From the NCBI RefSeq assembly GCF_000218685.1, contig NW_006763301.1, forward strand, positions 744,001 to 808,000: a DNA stretch of 64,000 bases. Reading direction: 5' to 3'. Source of the stretch: Serpula lacrymans var. lacrymans S7.9. Taxonomy: Eukaryota; Basidiomycota; Agaricomycetes; Boletales; Serpulaceae. The translations under genes were made by a program, and so were the position numbers. This document shows, piece after piece, positions 48,308-60,248 of the stretch (position 1 is the first letter of the stretch; the number at the start of each line of letters is the position of its first letter). The notes under the pieces were generated by a model that saw only the letters and a list, made by a program, of their open reading frames with translations, did not search any database and was not told where the DNA came from.

Positions 48308-50041
48308 ATGGCAGAGACTTCTAACACACAGATCCATGAAACGCAGGATCCCACTGCAGCAAGAGCAGAGGTGTGCGTGAGTCAACCACCAGACGTAAGT
48401 AGTGATCGCTCGGGTGGGTTGGATACTATTATGAACCGAATTAATCAATATGTTTATCAGATGTCTGTTGATGGAAATGATTCGGAGCGGTGGATACACC
48501 TGTCGTTCGTCTGGTCGGGAAAGCCGTTTGAGTTGGACTTGGCTGAATCTGACAGGTTACTTTCGTCCTAGCTTATAACAGTCAAAAGTCTTACCATCAG
48601 TCTTTGTCTTCAGAGTATATGATCTGAAATACGCTCTGCTGAACTTGACAAATGTGCCACCAGAAAGGCAGAAAATACTAGGTCTCGTGAAAGGCAAACT
48701 TCCTCCTGATCAAGAGAGAATGTATGGTCCATCTTACCATGAGTTACTTGTTCTTAAATCGCCGATTCTGTCTGTAGCGCTGACCTCAAGCTCGTTTCCG
48801 GAAAGAAGTTTACTTTGATAGGGACGCCTCAGGGAGATGAGATCAAAGACCCCTCTCGTACGGAATCCATCATCCCTTGAAATACCAAAGCTTACCGCTA
48901 TTGCATCAGAAATCGAATTTCTCCCAGACGTTGTAAATGACCTTGACGTCGACTTTTCTGCCAACCCTGGGGCAGCATTAGCGTACCAGAACGATCAACG
49001 AAATATTCGAAAGATCAAAGAAGCAACGCAGAAGCTACAAGTCAATATCATCCATCCACTCAGGCCTGGGAAACGTCTACTTGTACTAGACATTGACTAC
49101 AGTATGTTATTATCCATATAAAACGTTTAACACTTATACCTTTTCCCAGCCATATTGGACACCAAACCGTTAACTTCCGGCTCGCTTCCATCGGCTGAGT
49201 GTGCAAGGCCTCGTCTGCACGAGTTTCTAGAAGCTATCTACCCTTATTATGACATTTGTATCTGGTGAGCATTGTCAAGCAGTTTCTCGTGCAAATTGTT
49301 AATTAATGTTACAAGGTCTCAAACTAGCTGGATTTGGCTGGAGACAAAGCTTGTTGAGCTTGGGATGGTTGGCTCAAATCGTGACTATCATGTACTTATC
49401 CCTCTTGACAGTCTCCTCGAGTATCGTGTTTAACGACAATTCACAGATATCATTTGGTGAAGGATTTTCAATCATGTTGTACCGATGACTGGAAATAACT
49501 GATATCCTGGCTAGTACTCGACAAGACGTGCATGTTTACCGTCTTTACGGAACGCAGTGGTCAGCCATATTCGCATCATGTCAAGCCCCTTCAAATAATA
49601 TGGAATCATTTCCCGCAATTGTTGGTGATCACTTTTATCGATCTTGATTTGATGTACCTACATCTCTATTAATCTTTTATAGCAGCGCGAAGAACACAGT
49701 TCATGTTGATGATTTGGTGTGTCTACCTTTGAATGACTTATAAAATATAACTCTCATCAGCGTCAAGGGTCGCAATTTTGCTCTCAACCCAAACGAGGGG
49801 ATCAAAATACACGCTTTCAAAGGCGCGCATACACAGGAAGGTCAAGCAGACCGAGAACTAGATAAGCTAGCGCGATACATGGTTTATATAGCTGCTGTCG
49901 ATGACTTCAGGACATTGAAGCATGCAGTAAGCCTTCTCAGTTGTTTATATCATTTGATGGTTTTTGTTAACACTTGAATCACAGGACTGGAAGAAGATTG
50001 CCAGAAGTCTTCGTGAGGGAGGCAGAGGACTCTCGTTATGA
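48308..50041 (+). CDS. UBLCP1: Ubiquitin-like domain CTD phosphatase (UBLCP1-like)
   Basis: A low-complexity N-terminus is followed by a ubiquitin-like domain (WIHLSFVWSGKPFELDLAES, VYDLKYALLNLTNVPPERQK, ILGLVKGKLP). The FCP/SCP-type phosphatase domain follows: KRLLVLDIDYT (DxDxT nucleophile motif, completed across an intron), RPRLHEFLEAIYPYYDICIW, KPLQIIWNHFPQF, HVDDLSRNFALNP and a C-terminal DWKKIARSLREGGRGLSL. In animals UBLCP1 dephosphorylates the 26S proteasome and RNA polymerase II CTD in the nucleus; the same role is inferred. The start ATG at 48308 is in frame with the domain, and TGA is at 50039-50041. Confidence 0.93.
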
Positions 50042-50573
50042 AATGACCCGATAAAGGCGTAGGTAGTGTTTACCTTAGCTATTCAGTGTGGTCTCCCCAG
50101 TTTTCACGGCTGACATATTCTATAAAAGAATGTCGATCATTGGATGGACTTGAAATTCACATGGACCAAGTAATGTAATATACTGTCCACGAACTCCTGT
50201 AATTTTATACACAATTAGATAGCTGTCTAACAAGTTGAATCCAGTGTAGTATAGCATCAGAATTCCTGTCAATGATTCGGGTCGTACTAAACGGAGCAAC
50301 ATGTCCAACTGACGTGACGTGCCAGGTCACGTGCTTTTGTTTTGTTTGTTAAACCCGACTCGGATATGCTAGTACAACACAGTACACCAAGCAACCTGAC
50401 TCAGAGCTACACCAGTCTTGGCTCAGCGGACCAAGTCCAAGGTATCATGGCTTGTTCCAAAATCATTTCCAGTACATTGCTGACTGTCTTTTCATGAACT
50501 TTCATCAGTGGCCTGCGGTCTTATAGTCTGCGTCGTCGAAGCTAGCTTCTCGCACGCTCGATAACTTGAGCAC
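50042..50573. other. Intergenic stretch, 532 bp
   Basis: No gene seen; 3' flank of the phosphatase and promoter of the next gene. Confidence 0.5.
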
Positions 50574-51743
50574 ATGCTTGGAACCACATCTTACTGGGAT
50601 CGACTTCATCTGGCATATACATTCGAAATTAACAAACGCACGAAAAGCATTGCACGGAGATTTAATCTGTCTCCAGAGGAAAGAAAGCAAGCTTTGAGTC
50701 AATTTGAACCTGGAGAAATAGCTCACGTCGATGGGCACGGCGGAATACATGGCGCATTCTATGAATTACTAGAGCGGAATGGATTTGTGCTGACCAGTCA
50801 AGAAAAAGGGGTCAAGCGACGACTACATCGCGAAGCTTCTGGCATTGGTAAATACTGCCTCGTACTCCAACGCCTCAACGAGAGGCAACACATTGTCTGC
50901 TACATTACTTCGTTTAGTCAAGCAATCTATGCCAGGAATATATCGCCCATAGCGAAATTCTTTAGTCTTGCGATGGGCGACACACCTGCATGGCCTCCAG
51001 GACACCGTCCACTCAGCATATTTCCGGGTTGGACAGGGGGTGGTTTTCTCTTTGGGGTACCTGTCGTTCGCTCTGACCTTTCAAAAACGAAAAATCTGCA
51101 CATTCGGTTCATAGCAGGCTGGGGAGAGCTTGATCGATTAAAACTATTTATTATGGAGAGGATGGAGGTATGTAGAAAACTCTCTGATCAACGTCCTCTT
51201 CTAACTCACGTCCAAATCTTAAAGACATTCAAGCATGCACACAAGACTCTCAGACAACACGAGCTCAACTGGCAGCGATCGAGACGCTCGAACTCCATCA
51301 AGCATGATGAAGAGATGGTTCGTGCAGTCGCAGAGCGTTACAATCTCGACAGGTCTGGCGAGAATGAGGTTGAAAACCTGTTAAAGAAAGCGGAGAAAGA
51401 GGCTCTGAACGCCGAAGGGGGCGGCGTCATCGATGATGAGGCTGTGTCCATGTTGGGCGTTGGGAGTGATGCCCAAAATGATGGAAGGGCAAGGCATGTT
51501 GCACATCATCAGACTGCCCGTGAATGGTCCAATTTTCATCACTTTGGTCATCGAAGAGCCCGACTACCGCCTATACACTTGCTGGAGTGTCCAGAACCCA
51601 ACAATGTCGAATGGTTGCTACGTTACATGAGGCAAGATATCATGTATTCCTCCATATATCTCAATCGACTTCACGCAAAGACAACTACCAAGCCGAGGCC
51701 CCTTCTTAGGCGCTTACCGTTGCCGTTCAAGAAAACACGGTGA
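50574..51743 (+). CDS. Intronless protein of unknown function, 389 residues
   Basis: A single open frame runs from ATG 50574 to TGA 51741-51743. Composition and codon use look like a real gene. Notable segments are GVKRRLHREASGIGKYCLVL followed by HIVCYITSFSQAIYA, a Pro/Gly loop (WPPGHRPLSIFPGWTGGGFL), a basic helix (HAHKTLRQHELNWQRSRRS), an acidic, probably coiled-coil segment (ENEVENLLKKAEKEALNAEG) and a very basic C-terminus. I recognise no domain. The KYCLVLQ...ITSF pattern faintly recalls small beta-barrel folds, but this is not enough for a call. It is the only confident long gene in the window without an intron. Confidence 0.75.
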   Translation: MLGTTSYWDRLHLAYTFEINKRTKSIARRFNLSPEERKQALSQFEPGEIAHVDGHGGIHGAFYELLERNGFVLTSQEKGVKRRLHREASGIGKYCLVLQRLNERQHIVCYITSFSQAIYARNISPIAKFFSLAMGDTPAWPPGHRPLSIFPGWTGGGFLFGVPVVRSDLSKTKNLHIRFIAGWGELDRLKLFIMERMEVCRKLSDQRPLLTHVQILKTFKHAHKTLRQHELNWQRSRRSNSIKHDEEMVRAVAERYNLDRSGENEVENLLKKAEKEALNAEGGGVIDDEAVSMLGVGSDAQNDGRARHVAHHQTAREWSNFHHFGHRRARLPPIHLLECPEPNNVEWLLRYMRQDIMYSSIYLNRLHAKTTTKPRPLLRRLPLPFKKTR

Positions 51744-51955
51744 TATATGCTACTCATCCTTTCCTTTCTTCAACGGCTAGATTACAAGGGACAGACTACA
51801 CATCACTCGACCAGTGTACACTCAACTGCATGCAGGTACTGCAGAATGCATTTGTGATGCAGCGATAGCACTGGTTATTGCTTTCATGCTTCCAATTTCG
51901 TTACCCCGTCGGCCACGACGTGAAATGTGTCCAGGGAGGAAGCTGAGAGTTTGGA

Positions 51956-52951
51956 TCAAAGGTACCGAATATGTCTAGTGCTCGAGAATGGCATACCTGA
52001 AAATTGTATGCCAGTTGAAGCTTCAATATTTGTGGTGGTGGGATATAGGAGCTGATCCGAGCCGTCATAGCGCCAGCCGCTACTGTTAGCGACTTCGGGA
52101 AGCGACCTTGAGTGTCTGCTCCTTCTCATTTCGTGAAATTTGTCGCACCTGAGAGGAGTTGTTCTTGCCCAACACCAAGATACTTCTGTGCAAGTGCGAC
52201 AGAAATTGAACTGTAGGCACGAGATAATAGTGTGAAGGTTCTCCGACGGAAAGAATCTGTTGACCAATTCAATATGGGTCACGGGGGACGTGGTTTTAAC
52301 TCACCGATAAATGTGGTTATGAGAGTAGCCACGAGGGAACCTAGCTTTTCATCGAGAAAATCTGACTGTTGTGCTTTATGGTGTAGATTTTGTGCACGGG
52401 AATAGACATCCTCGTATTTCCTCTCCTGAGTGGATGCTAGAATGCTCATTAGGGATCCTGACAACGAGACTGTTTGTAGATTCTCTGGTAGCCGTGTGAG
52501 GGCATACTGAGCGGGAATTCTGGGAATAGTGTCAAGAGGGTTAAATATATTGAAACCAAGAAACACCACGCACAAGTCATCTCTGATAAGATAGGCGAGA
52601 ACTAGGGGTGCAGTAAGGAGCAATCGGGTGTAACTGGCATCATTTTCACCCTACACGATTTAAAGGGCTTGTAAGATGATAATATAGTGAATCTTCAGCA
52701 TCCCGACGTACATGGAGGTCATGAAGCTCAGCAACCTGTATGAGCTCTTCGAAATTGCCCTGAGATGCCAGATCAGCTATGTGGGTGAATATCTCTTGGT
52801 AGACATCTGGACCACTGTTCAAGTTGCTTGCAAGGACGACTGGAGGAGGTACGATATTGGATATTGCGGATGTCGATGCAACAGAATCTCTAGCCTCGTC
52901 CAGAAATTCTGTTTCAGTCGTTGGCGGTGGTGTAGGAAATCCTTGAGCCAT
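51956..52951 (-). CDS. CSN8: CSN8/PSMD8/eIF3K-family protein, probably COP9 signalosome subunit 8
   Basis: From ATG 52951: MAQGFPTPPPTTETEFLDEA, then VYQEIFTHIADLASQGNFEE and VAELHDLH, joined by a GTACGT intron to GENDASYTRLLLTAPLVLAY. Further exons give LIPAQYALTRLPENLQTV, ILASTQERKYEDVYSRAQNL, LSRAYSSISVALAQKYLGVG and ANSSGWRYDGSDQLLYPT. The order (helical repeats, AxYALxRLP, AYSxI, GW near the end) is that of CSN8 and its relatives Rpn12 and eIF3k. The C-terminal GW..dg..l.P block favours CSN8, which takes part in cullin deneddylation. The stop is TGA at 51956-51958. It shares a 131-bp divergent promoter region with NECAP. Confidence 0.8.
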
Positions 52952-53082
52952 GTTAGAAATCTGACGGTAAGGAAAGCAAAAGGGTTTACGTAAAGTGCAC
53001 CCATTTCTTCAAGTCCGCGTTTGCCATTCATCGGCTCATTACAAAACTTGAACGGTGACCACAGCACCCAGAAATCTCATAT

Positions 53083-53999
53083 ATGAACGTGCTGGACGAC
53101 GAAGTCGAGTCAATTCTCTATATTGGTAGAGAGATCTCAGGTTATCGTCATTTGTCTGGGTACTATCAGCATTGGCTTACTGGATTACTGCATTTCTCAG
53201 TTTACAAGATTCCTCCGTTGAAAGCTAACGAGGGACACCGTGCTAACGACTGGGGAGATCTGGCACAACCACTGTGGAAAGGCAGGCTACGGATTACAGA
53301 GAAATCAAATGTCGCAGCTTTGTTGTTTGAGGATGCACAGACCGGTGAGTTCTACGTCAATTTATCGTGTAATCTCCCTGAACGCAGTATGATTATGATA
53401 GGTGAATGTATGACGACTTCTGCCATGTTCTACCAAGCTATTCTCACCGGTACTCAGTATTTGCTAGGGCAGAATATGACCCTCTGAAGCCATCCGTCGA
53501 AGCTGTCCTCGATTCTTCTCGATACTTTGTAATCAGAGTGGAAGATGCGGGAAAGAAGGCTTACATTGGGATGGGCTTTGCGGAGCGCACTGATAGTTTC
53601 GATTTCAGTAAGTTCCATTTGATTGTCTTGTAATTTGTTCATCATACTCTTGATAAGATGTTGCGTTGCAAGATTATACTAAGTATTCAATTGTGCCTTT
53701 CCCGCTCACTTCTATAGTTTCTCTGATCACGATTCTTTGGCATTCACAGACGTTACAAAGCTAGCCTGAATCCTCCCAGCCCTGCTTCGGAGACATCGTC
53801 TCCTCACGTTCCCACGGGACCCAAGAAGGATTACTCCTTGAAAGAAGGCCAAACATTTTCCATCTCCATCCCTGGACGAAGTCATAAGTCAGCCTCAGGC
53901 GCCAACCTCTTTGGATCTGCATCAGGGGGTTCTGGAAGTGCAGGCGGTGGGGGCATCCCACTACTACCTCCCCCTCCTAGTGCACCAAGGAAAAGATGA
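53083..53999 (+). CDS. NECAP-like adaptin ear-binding coat-associated protein
   Basis: Exons join to [52 protein letters not shown], then [54 protein letters not shown] and [14 protein letters not shown]. This is the PH-like NECAP domain in full (VYKIPP, DW, RYFVIR, FDFNVALQ). A low-complexity Gly/Ser/Pro tail ends at TGA 53997-53999. NECAPs bind AP-2 and tune clathrin-mediated endocytosis. Introns at 53128-53199, 53344-53455, 53608-53658 and 53702-53750 are approximate; the first joins YI to VYKIPP. Confidence 0.9.
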
Positions 54000-55020
54000 G
54001 GGTTCTAACCAATCTCATTTCCACCCGTTTACTCCAGGGCGAATTCGCACCTGATGTCTGTGGAACACCCTGTATAAACTGTCAATATGAATCAACGGAA
54101 CTCATTGGAAGTTTGTCTCTGGGGCTCCTTGTGAGCAGATCTGCAATCCTAAAAGGTATTTATATTATAAATTACTAACAGCAGGAGGGAGAGGGAGCAA
54201 GTTATCTTGTTGTCTAATTACTACAGCTATGTTGTTTCTTTTAAGCTCATTCAAGGCTCGGAGAAGGACGTGATACTCTTTCACAACTCCGGGCCGCCAT
54301 ATAGCCCTGACTTATGGATGATGAGCACAGCACATGGGGAAAACTTACTCAAAGGTCCGCATATCTCTTCCTCATGGTCTTTACAGTAGCGTGTGGGTAG
54401 CGTGGTGTACATCTCTTGGTTTCGACAAGGCACGTGTTTAGCATACCACGTGGAGTCTTACGGTGGTTGTAGTCCTGCTATGGAGTGGTCGAGAAAGCCG
54501 TTATTTGCTCGATATATTCAATGATAGTGTGTAGTAAGTCAAATCACATTGATTAGCTATTTCTAACAAAGCAGTTCAAGCAGCATATGAATGCTCGTAA
54601 CTTCAATTTATTCTACGCTGAGGTTCAAGATATCCTAAAGCCAATGTTAGTTGGCTTGCTGAGGACTTGATTTGCCTGCCCACTTTGATCCTATGCCTGT
54701 GCAAAAATCTTCACCGACGTTCAACCGCCTCAGCCGAATCATGGACTATGAGAAGAAGGTCCGCCCATTCCCCTCACATTCGCCAATGCATTCTATTTCA
54801 CCCTGCTCGGATGAATTCATTGGTCCCATGATGCTCTCAGCAGTAACGCCCCTGAAGGATTGTTCACCGATATGTTTCCGCTGCTGTCGTTCGGTACATT
54901 GCCGGATAACGATAGCAATGTCCTTCGGGGAACCCTATTCGCGACGCTCAAGGGCGGTATATAATGATGTCTTTGGGATGAAGCCAGCTGGACCCACGAC
55001 AACCCCCTTATTTCCTAGAG
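54000..55020. other. Upstream region of the cellobiohydrolase gene, about 1 kb
   Basis: No gene is supported. GGGGAA and related G-rich words near 54927-54935 could be read as carbon-catabolite repressor sites, but they are too short to prove. The last 65 bp hold a TATA-like box. Confidence 0.4.
54958..54965 (+). promoter_or_regulatory. TATA-like box of the GH6 gene
   Basis: TATATAAT, 56-63 bp upstream of the ATG at 55021, in a position typical for highly expressed fungal secreted enzymes. Confidence 0.5.
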
Positions 55021-56799
55021 ATGTTCCGATTCACTGCAATTCTTGCGATAGTTTCCCTCGTTCCATCCATAGTGACTGCCCAGGCTTCACTTTATGGCCA
55101 GTGTGGAGGCGTCGGTTGGAGTACGTGTTCTGTGATAGAAATCCCTGTCAATGCTGACGCGGGCCATTGTCTAAAGCTGGTGCTACAACCTGTGATTCAG
55201 GGTCTAGTTGTCAAGAAATAAACTCGTACTACTCCCAGTGTTTGTACGTGCATAACTCCAGCATGTCATATATACCTTAACATATCGTGTTCAGACCAGG
55301 GTCCACAACTGTCCCCACAACACCAACAACCCAGCCTGCTTCGGCTAGTGGTACGACAACTTCATCGGCTCCAACTTCGACCGCTACTGGTGCTGCGGGT
55401 AATCCGTTTACGGGCTATGAGGTCTATTCTTGATTACTCATCCCCTGCAAAAGCTGACGTCAAGTGACTTTATTCAAAGATTTATCTTAGCCCCTATTAC
55501 GTTGCTGAGGTGCAAGCTGCAGTCGCCAACATCACTGACTCTGCACTCCAAGCGAAGGCTTCAAAGGTTGCTAATATACCAAACTTTACGTGGCTAGACG
55601 AAGTTGCGAAGGTACCGACCCTCGGCACATATCTTGCGGACGCCGACGCTCTTGCGAAAAGCTCAGGAAACGAGCAGCTTTTGCAAATTGTTGTATACGA
55701 TTTACCTGATCGTGACTGCGCTGCAGCAGCGTCTAATGGAGAATTCTCCATTGCTAATAACGGCCAGGCAAACTATTTCAATTACATTGATCAGATCGTT
55801 GCGCAGATTCAGAGTACGTATCTTCATGTCATGTATATGGTTTACTCCAAACTCATTTATTCATCGAATGCAGAGTATCCGGGTGTACGCGTAGTCGCAA
55901 TCATTGAGCCCGACTCCATGGCCAACCTGGTGACAAACCTGAGCGTTGCCAAGTGTGCAAATGCTGCGTCCACTTACAAGGCACGGATTTTCGCACGTTG
56001 CTCATCTTTCCCTTGCTAATTTCCATTCTTGCAGGCCTGCGTTCAATACGCCCTCGAACAGCTGGCTACTGTTGGTGTATACATGTATCTTGATGCTGGT
56101 CACGCTGGATGGTTGGGCTGGCCCGCTAACCTGTCCCCCGCCGCTCAGTTGTTTGCTCAGACCTACCAGGCTGCTGGATCATCCCCTTTCTTCCGTGGTC
56201 TTGCAACAAGTAGGTTGCGATGACACGGATTTGAGATAAAATCGTTTACATTATGACAGATGTTGCCAACTATAATGCCTTGACGACAACCTCACCAGAC
56301 CCCATCACTCAGGGTGACGCAAACTACGACGAGTTGCTGTATATTCAAGTAAGTGCTACAGCATAGCTTCTAGGGTCTATGTTGACGGGTCCATCACAGG
56401 CATTATCTCCGCTTTTGATCGAGCAGGGCTTCCCCGCACAGTTTATTGTTGACCAAGGTCGTTCCGGCGTACAGAACATCCGCAGCGCATGGGGTGATTG
56501 GTGCAATGTCAAGGGTGCTGGATTCGGAACGCAACCTACTACAAACACGGGCTCCAGTCTTATTGATGCTATTGCCTGGATCAAACCTGGCGGCGAGTGT
56601 GATGGAACTAGTGACAGTTCATCGCTTCGTTACGATCCTCATTGCTCTTTGGTGAGTACAGGGCCACCTGCTTAATAGGTCGGTGAAGTCTGATTGGTGG
56701 CTTCCTCAGTCCGACGCGCTCCAACCTGCACCAGAGGCGGGTACTTGGTTCCAGACATATTTCGAGCAGCTCGTATCCAATGCCAATCCGGCGTTATGA
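55021..56799 (+). CDS. cel6A: Cellobiohydrolase II, GH6 with N-terminal CBM1
   Basis: The signal peptide MFRFTAILAIVSLVPSIVTA is followed by a CBM1 cellulose-binding module (SLYGQCGGVGW, and after an intron GATTCDSGSSCQEINSYYSQ C). Then comes a Thr/Ser/Pro-rich linker and the GH6 catalytic domain: PNFTWLDEVAKVPTLGTYL, LLQIVVYDLPDRDCAAAASN (catalytic acid region), RVVAIIEPDSMANLVTNL, YMYLDAGHAGWLGWPANL, QFIVDQGRSGVQNIRSAWGD and GGECDGTSDSS. It releases cellobiose from non-reducing cellulose ends outside the cell. Several 50-60 nt introns. The last exon reads AGTWFQTYFEQLVSNANPAL, with TGA at 56797-56799. Confidence 0.96.
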
Positions 56800-57962
56800 T
56801 CGTATCATTCGATATTCACGGATCAGACCTTGGATCAAGTTATCATAAAACTCGCGGGTTTCCGTCCATGAATTCCAAATTTTACCTAGCTTATCTTTTG
56901 CATTGCCAATGAGGTATTGCTGTATTGTTCCTGTACACTAGAGAATGATACCATCCGCGTATCCCAGTCTGCAAATTGTATTACAAATCCAGTTCGTGGG
57001 GGGTAACAATATTAAATTTCTTTGCAAAATCGATAGAGCTGCTCTCAGCTGTTGCCAGTAAACACTATATTAACTTTTCGTCTCTTCCCACAGAGCATAT
57101 CTGGAGATGACACTCAAGGGGAACGGAAGAGGCCGTGACTGGTTCGTGGTCCCTGTATCAGACAAGTCGGTATAAACACAAGAGCGATTCGGAACGGAAG
57201 CCACGCCTTCCTTCCGGTGTGGCATGGTCAATACGAGTGTGTGGATTATGAGCACAGCCAGAACTGATTCAGGAATGAAAGAATGCCCACGGGAATTGGA
57301 GACCAGGAGACAGGCCTTTGAGTACCTGTTCGTGCCCACCATAACCACAAGATTGATGATGAGATCTCAATTCTATCGAACTGCGTCCAGCTGATTGATC
57401 TAAGCCGGAGATGTGAGGCATGGATAAGTCGTCCGGGGAGACAAACATGAGCTTGGACGTGGTTGGAGACACCCTGTGTGCGGATATTGCTGGCGTAGCC
57501 CATATAGCTTTCTGGTTACAGCCCAAGCCCCTGGTGGAGAATCGCTTTCAATTGAGTCGAGTTGATGCTCTTCAAAGCAAGTTGTAACCACATATGCATT
57601 GGTAAAAGAATTTAATACGAAAATGCGATTGCCAAGTGCTAATGAGACACTCACCATTTCCGTTCCCATGAAATGCGGCCTAAATACACCAATATGTGAG
57701 AAAGGGTGCGGAGCTCAGTGGTATTGACTGTGCAAGGCTGCAAGTGTACTCCAGCGCCAGTAAGTTGCCACTGAGTCAATGAATAGGCTCCATGGAGGGA
57801 TATCTCGGAATAACCCGGCAGTCCGCATTCCCACGCCAGTCGGCCGTCATGCTTCGTAATTCACGTCCGCTTGCCCCGAATTACTTTTACGATTCTGTCC
57901 TTTACCTCCACTCTTAGGTTCACCGCTATCTGATAGCTGGCTTTGGTACCATCCTCGAAGAA
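56800..57962. other. Intergenic stretch with an unassigned minus-strand coding island
   Basis: A minus-strand frame at about 57560-57300 reads smoothly (ATPAISAHRVSPTTSKLMFV, then SPDDLSMPHISGLDQ) and ends at a GT donor-like site (GTACTC). It could be an exon of an unrecognised gene whose short first exon is MGTEM at about 57669, or a relic. No known domain was recognised. Confidence 0.35.
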
Positions 57963-59965
57963 ATGTTTTCAAGAATATCCCGCAGTGCTACACAAGCAAC
58001 AGTCAGAAACACCGTCAAGAGAACTGCAGTATCTGCTCGCAGAACCTTCGTTCAGCCTTCAGGTGCAGATAGGGCTAGTATCGTAGACGTCCCTTCTTCA
58101 TACGATGATGGTCACTTTGCACCAAGCCCAGGTGCGCATGTGTTTACTACTTGTTAGTCACTCTAGATGAAACTGTCATGCCCTTTAGACATGCTTGGAT
58201 TCAAGTTGGAGGTACCAAATCGTGAGAATACGTTGACGCAAAAGACTCGTCCCATCTACCTGGACATGCAGGTGGGTTTCTCTCTACCTTGTATAGACGC
58301 CCCTTAACAAAGGTTATCCTAGGCCACTACGCCTGTGGACCCTCGAGTTCTTGATGCAATGCTACCATACCTTACCGATCAGTACGGTAACCCTCATAGC
58401 AGGACTCACGCTTATGGCTGGGAGGCTGAGAAAGCCGTTGAGGATGCTCGACAGGTTGATAATCTATTTATCCTATCGTAAAGGCTTCTCTAATCTGTTC
58501 ATTATTAGCATGTGGCTGATCTCATCGGTGCTGAACCAAAGGACATTGTCTTCACTTCTGGAGCTACTGAAACCAATAACATGGCTATCAAAGGAGTTGC
58601 GCGATTTCACAAGGACAGGAAAAAGCATGTCATAACTACCCAAACGGTAAGTTACATTGCACCTCTTCAACTCTAATATCTTAAATTTGGCTCCCTTTAT
58701 ACAGGAGCACAAATGTGTCCTAGATTCGTGCCGAAAGCTGGGTGAGGAAGGTTTCGACGTCACTTACCTTCCCGTAGAGCAGAATGGCATAATAAGCCTT
58801 GATGCTCTGGAGGCCGCTATTCGACCGGATACCTCACTGGTTTCCATCATGACGGTGAACAACGAGACCGGCGTCATTCAGCCCATGAAGGAAATCGGTG
58901 AAATAATACGCAAACACCGTGGAGTCTATTTTCATACCGATGCTGCGCAGGCGGTTGGAAAAATCCCAGTAGACGTCAACGAAACGAACGTTGACCTGAT
59001 GAGTATTTCGGGACACAAGCTGTACGGCCCTAAGGGTGTGGGTGCAGCCTATGTGCGCCGGAGACCAAGAGTCCGATTGGAACCTATCTTGAGCGGTGGA
59101 GGTCAAGAGCGTGGTTTGCGAAGTGGGACTTTGCCTACGGCTCTTATAGTTGGTATCGGCGAGGCTGCGCGGTTGGCTAAGCAAGAGATGGCGGTGAGTA
59201 AACTTCCCTTGCCTTTCGCATGACGATATTTGCACTTGTGCTCCTAAGAGCCCGAACTAAGTGGCTTTTGTACTGCTGAACCTATGGTTTAGAAGTCGCC
59301 AGCTTAGTTATGACAATTGTGCAGGGGTACTGATTTTGTTTTGTTTTGTTTTGATTCTTTTGAGCTGTTCTGCAGATACTGATCCCCCCTCCACAGAGAG
59401 ATCATGCTCGAATCAAGCAGCTCTCAGAACGCCTTATACAAAATATCAACTCCCAAGTTGAACATGTTGTCCGGAATGGAGATATTAGTGGTTATCCTGG
59501 CTGTGTCAATTTGAGCTTTGCGTACGTGGAAGGTGAAAGTTTGTTGATGGCTTTGAAGGTGAATATGTGCGGACACTTGAAAGTTTTCGGAGCTCATATT
59601 TTCACAGGACATTGCACTATCGTCTGGTAGTGCGTGCACATCCGCATCCTTGGAGCCTTCATATGTCCTTCGTGCTTTGGGTAAGCCATTGCTTTGTCAT
59701 TTCCAGCTCGCGCTAACACGAGTTTAGGTGCTGCTGAGGACATGGCTCATTCGTCCTTACGTTTCGGAATTGGCCGTTTCACCACAGAGGCGGAAATTGA
59801 TTTTGTCGTGAATCACATTGTACGCGTTGTAACCAGGCTCCGTGAAATGAGGTATGATTTTTTCGTTCTGTCCGCTGCCATGCATGCTAACTTGAATGAA
59901 GCCCGCTATGGGAGATGGTGCAGGAGGGAATTGACATCAATTCGATTAATTGGTCGCAGCATTAA
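57963..59965 (+). CDS. NFS1: Mitochondrial cysteine desulfurase
   Basis: A basic presequence ([20 protein letters not shown]) is followed by [97 protein letters not shown] and [20 protein letters not shown], where the Lys of GHKL binds [23 protein letters not shown] supplies the catalytic Cys. The last exon ends INSINWSQH at TAA 59963-59965, reached by an intron after LREM. The enzyme supplies sulfur for Fe-S cluster assembly on Isu with Isd11 and frataxin. About ten introns. The full-length conserved sequence suggests an intact gene. Confidence 0.96.
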
Positions 59966-60248
59966 TACATACGAGGGCGTGTGATTTTGTTTTGTCTGCT
60001 ATCTGCCAAAAGCATTACTATATTATAAGGGCTTTTTTTTTACATGTATGCTCTCTGTTCCTTTGCCCTTCTATGTAACAATATATTGCTGGAGGCACTG
60101 GTGGAGACACATAGAGTTCGATGTCGCATAGTGAATAGCCACATTGGCGTACGTAAGCGAGTGCACGGGCCATGGCCTTGGATGGAGTATTGTTCGAAAT
60201 TCGAACTCAGATACAATTTACATCTTTCTCTCTCTTACTTCAACCACC

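Noticed and set aside
54672..55157. 161-codon plus-strand frame overlapping the start of the cellobiohydrolase
   Set aside because: Out of frame with the signal peptide and CBM1; no domain; spans the promoter.
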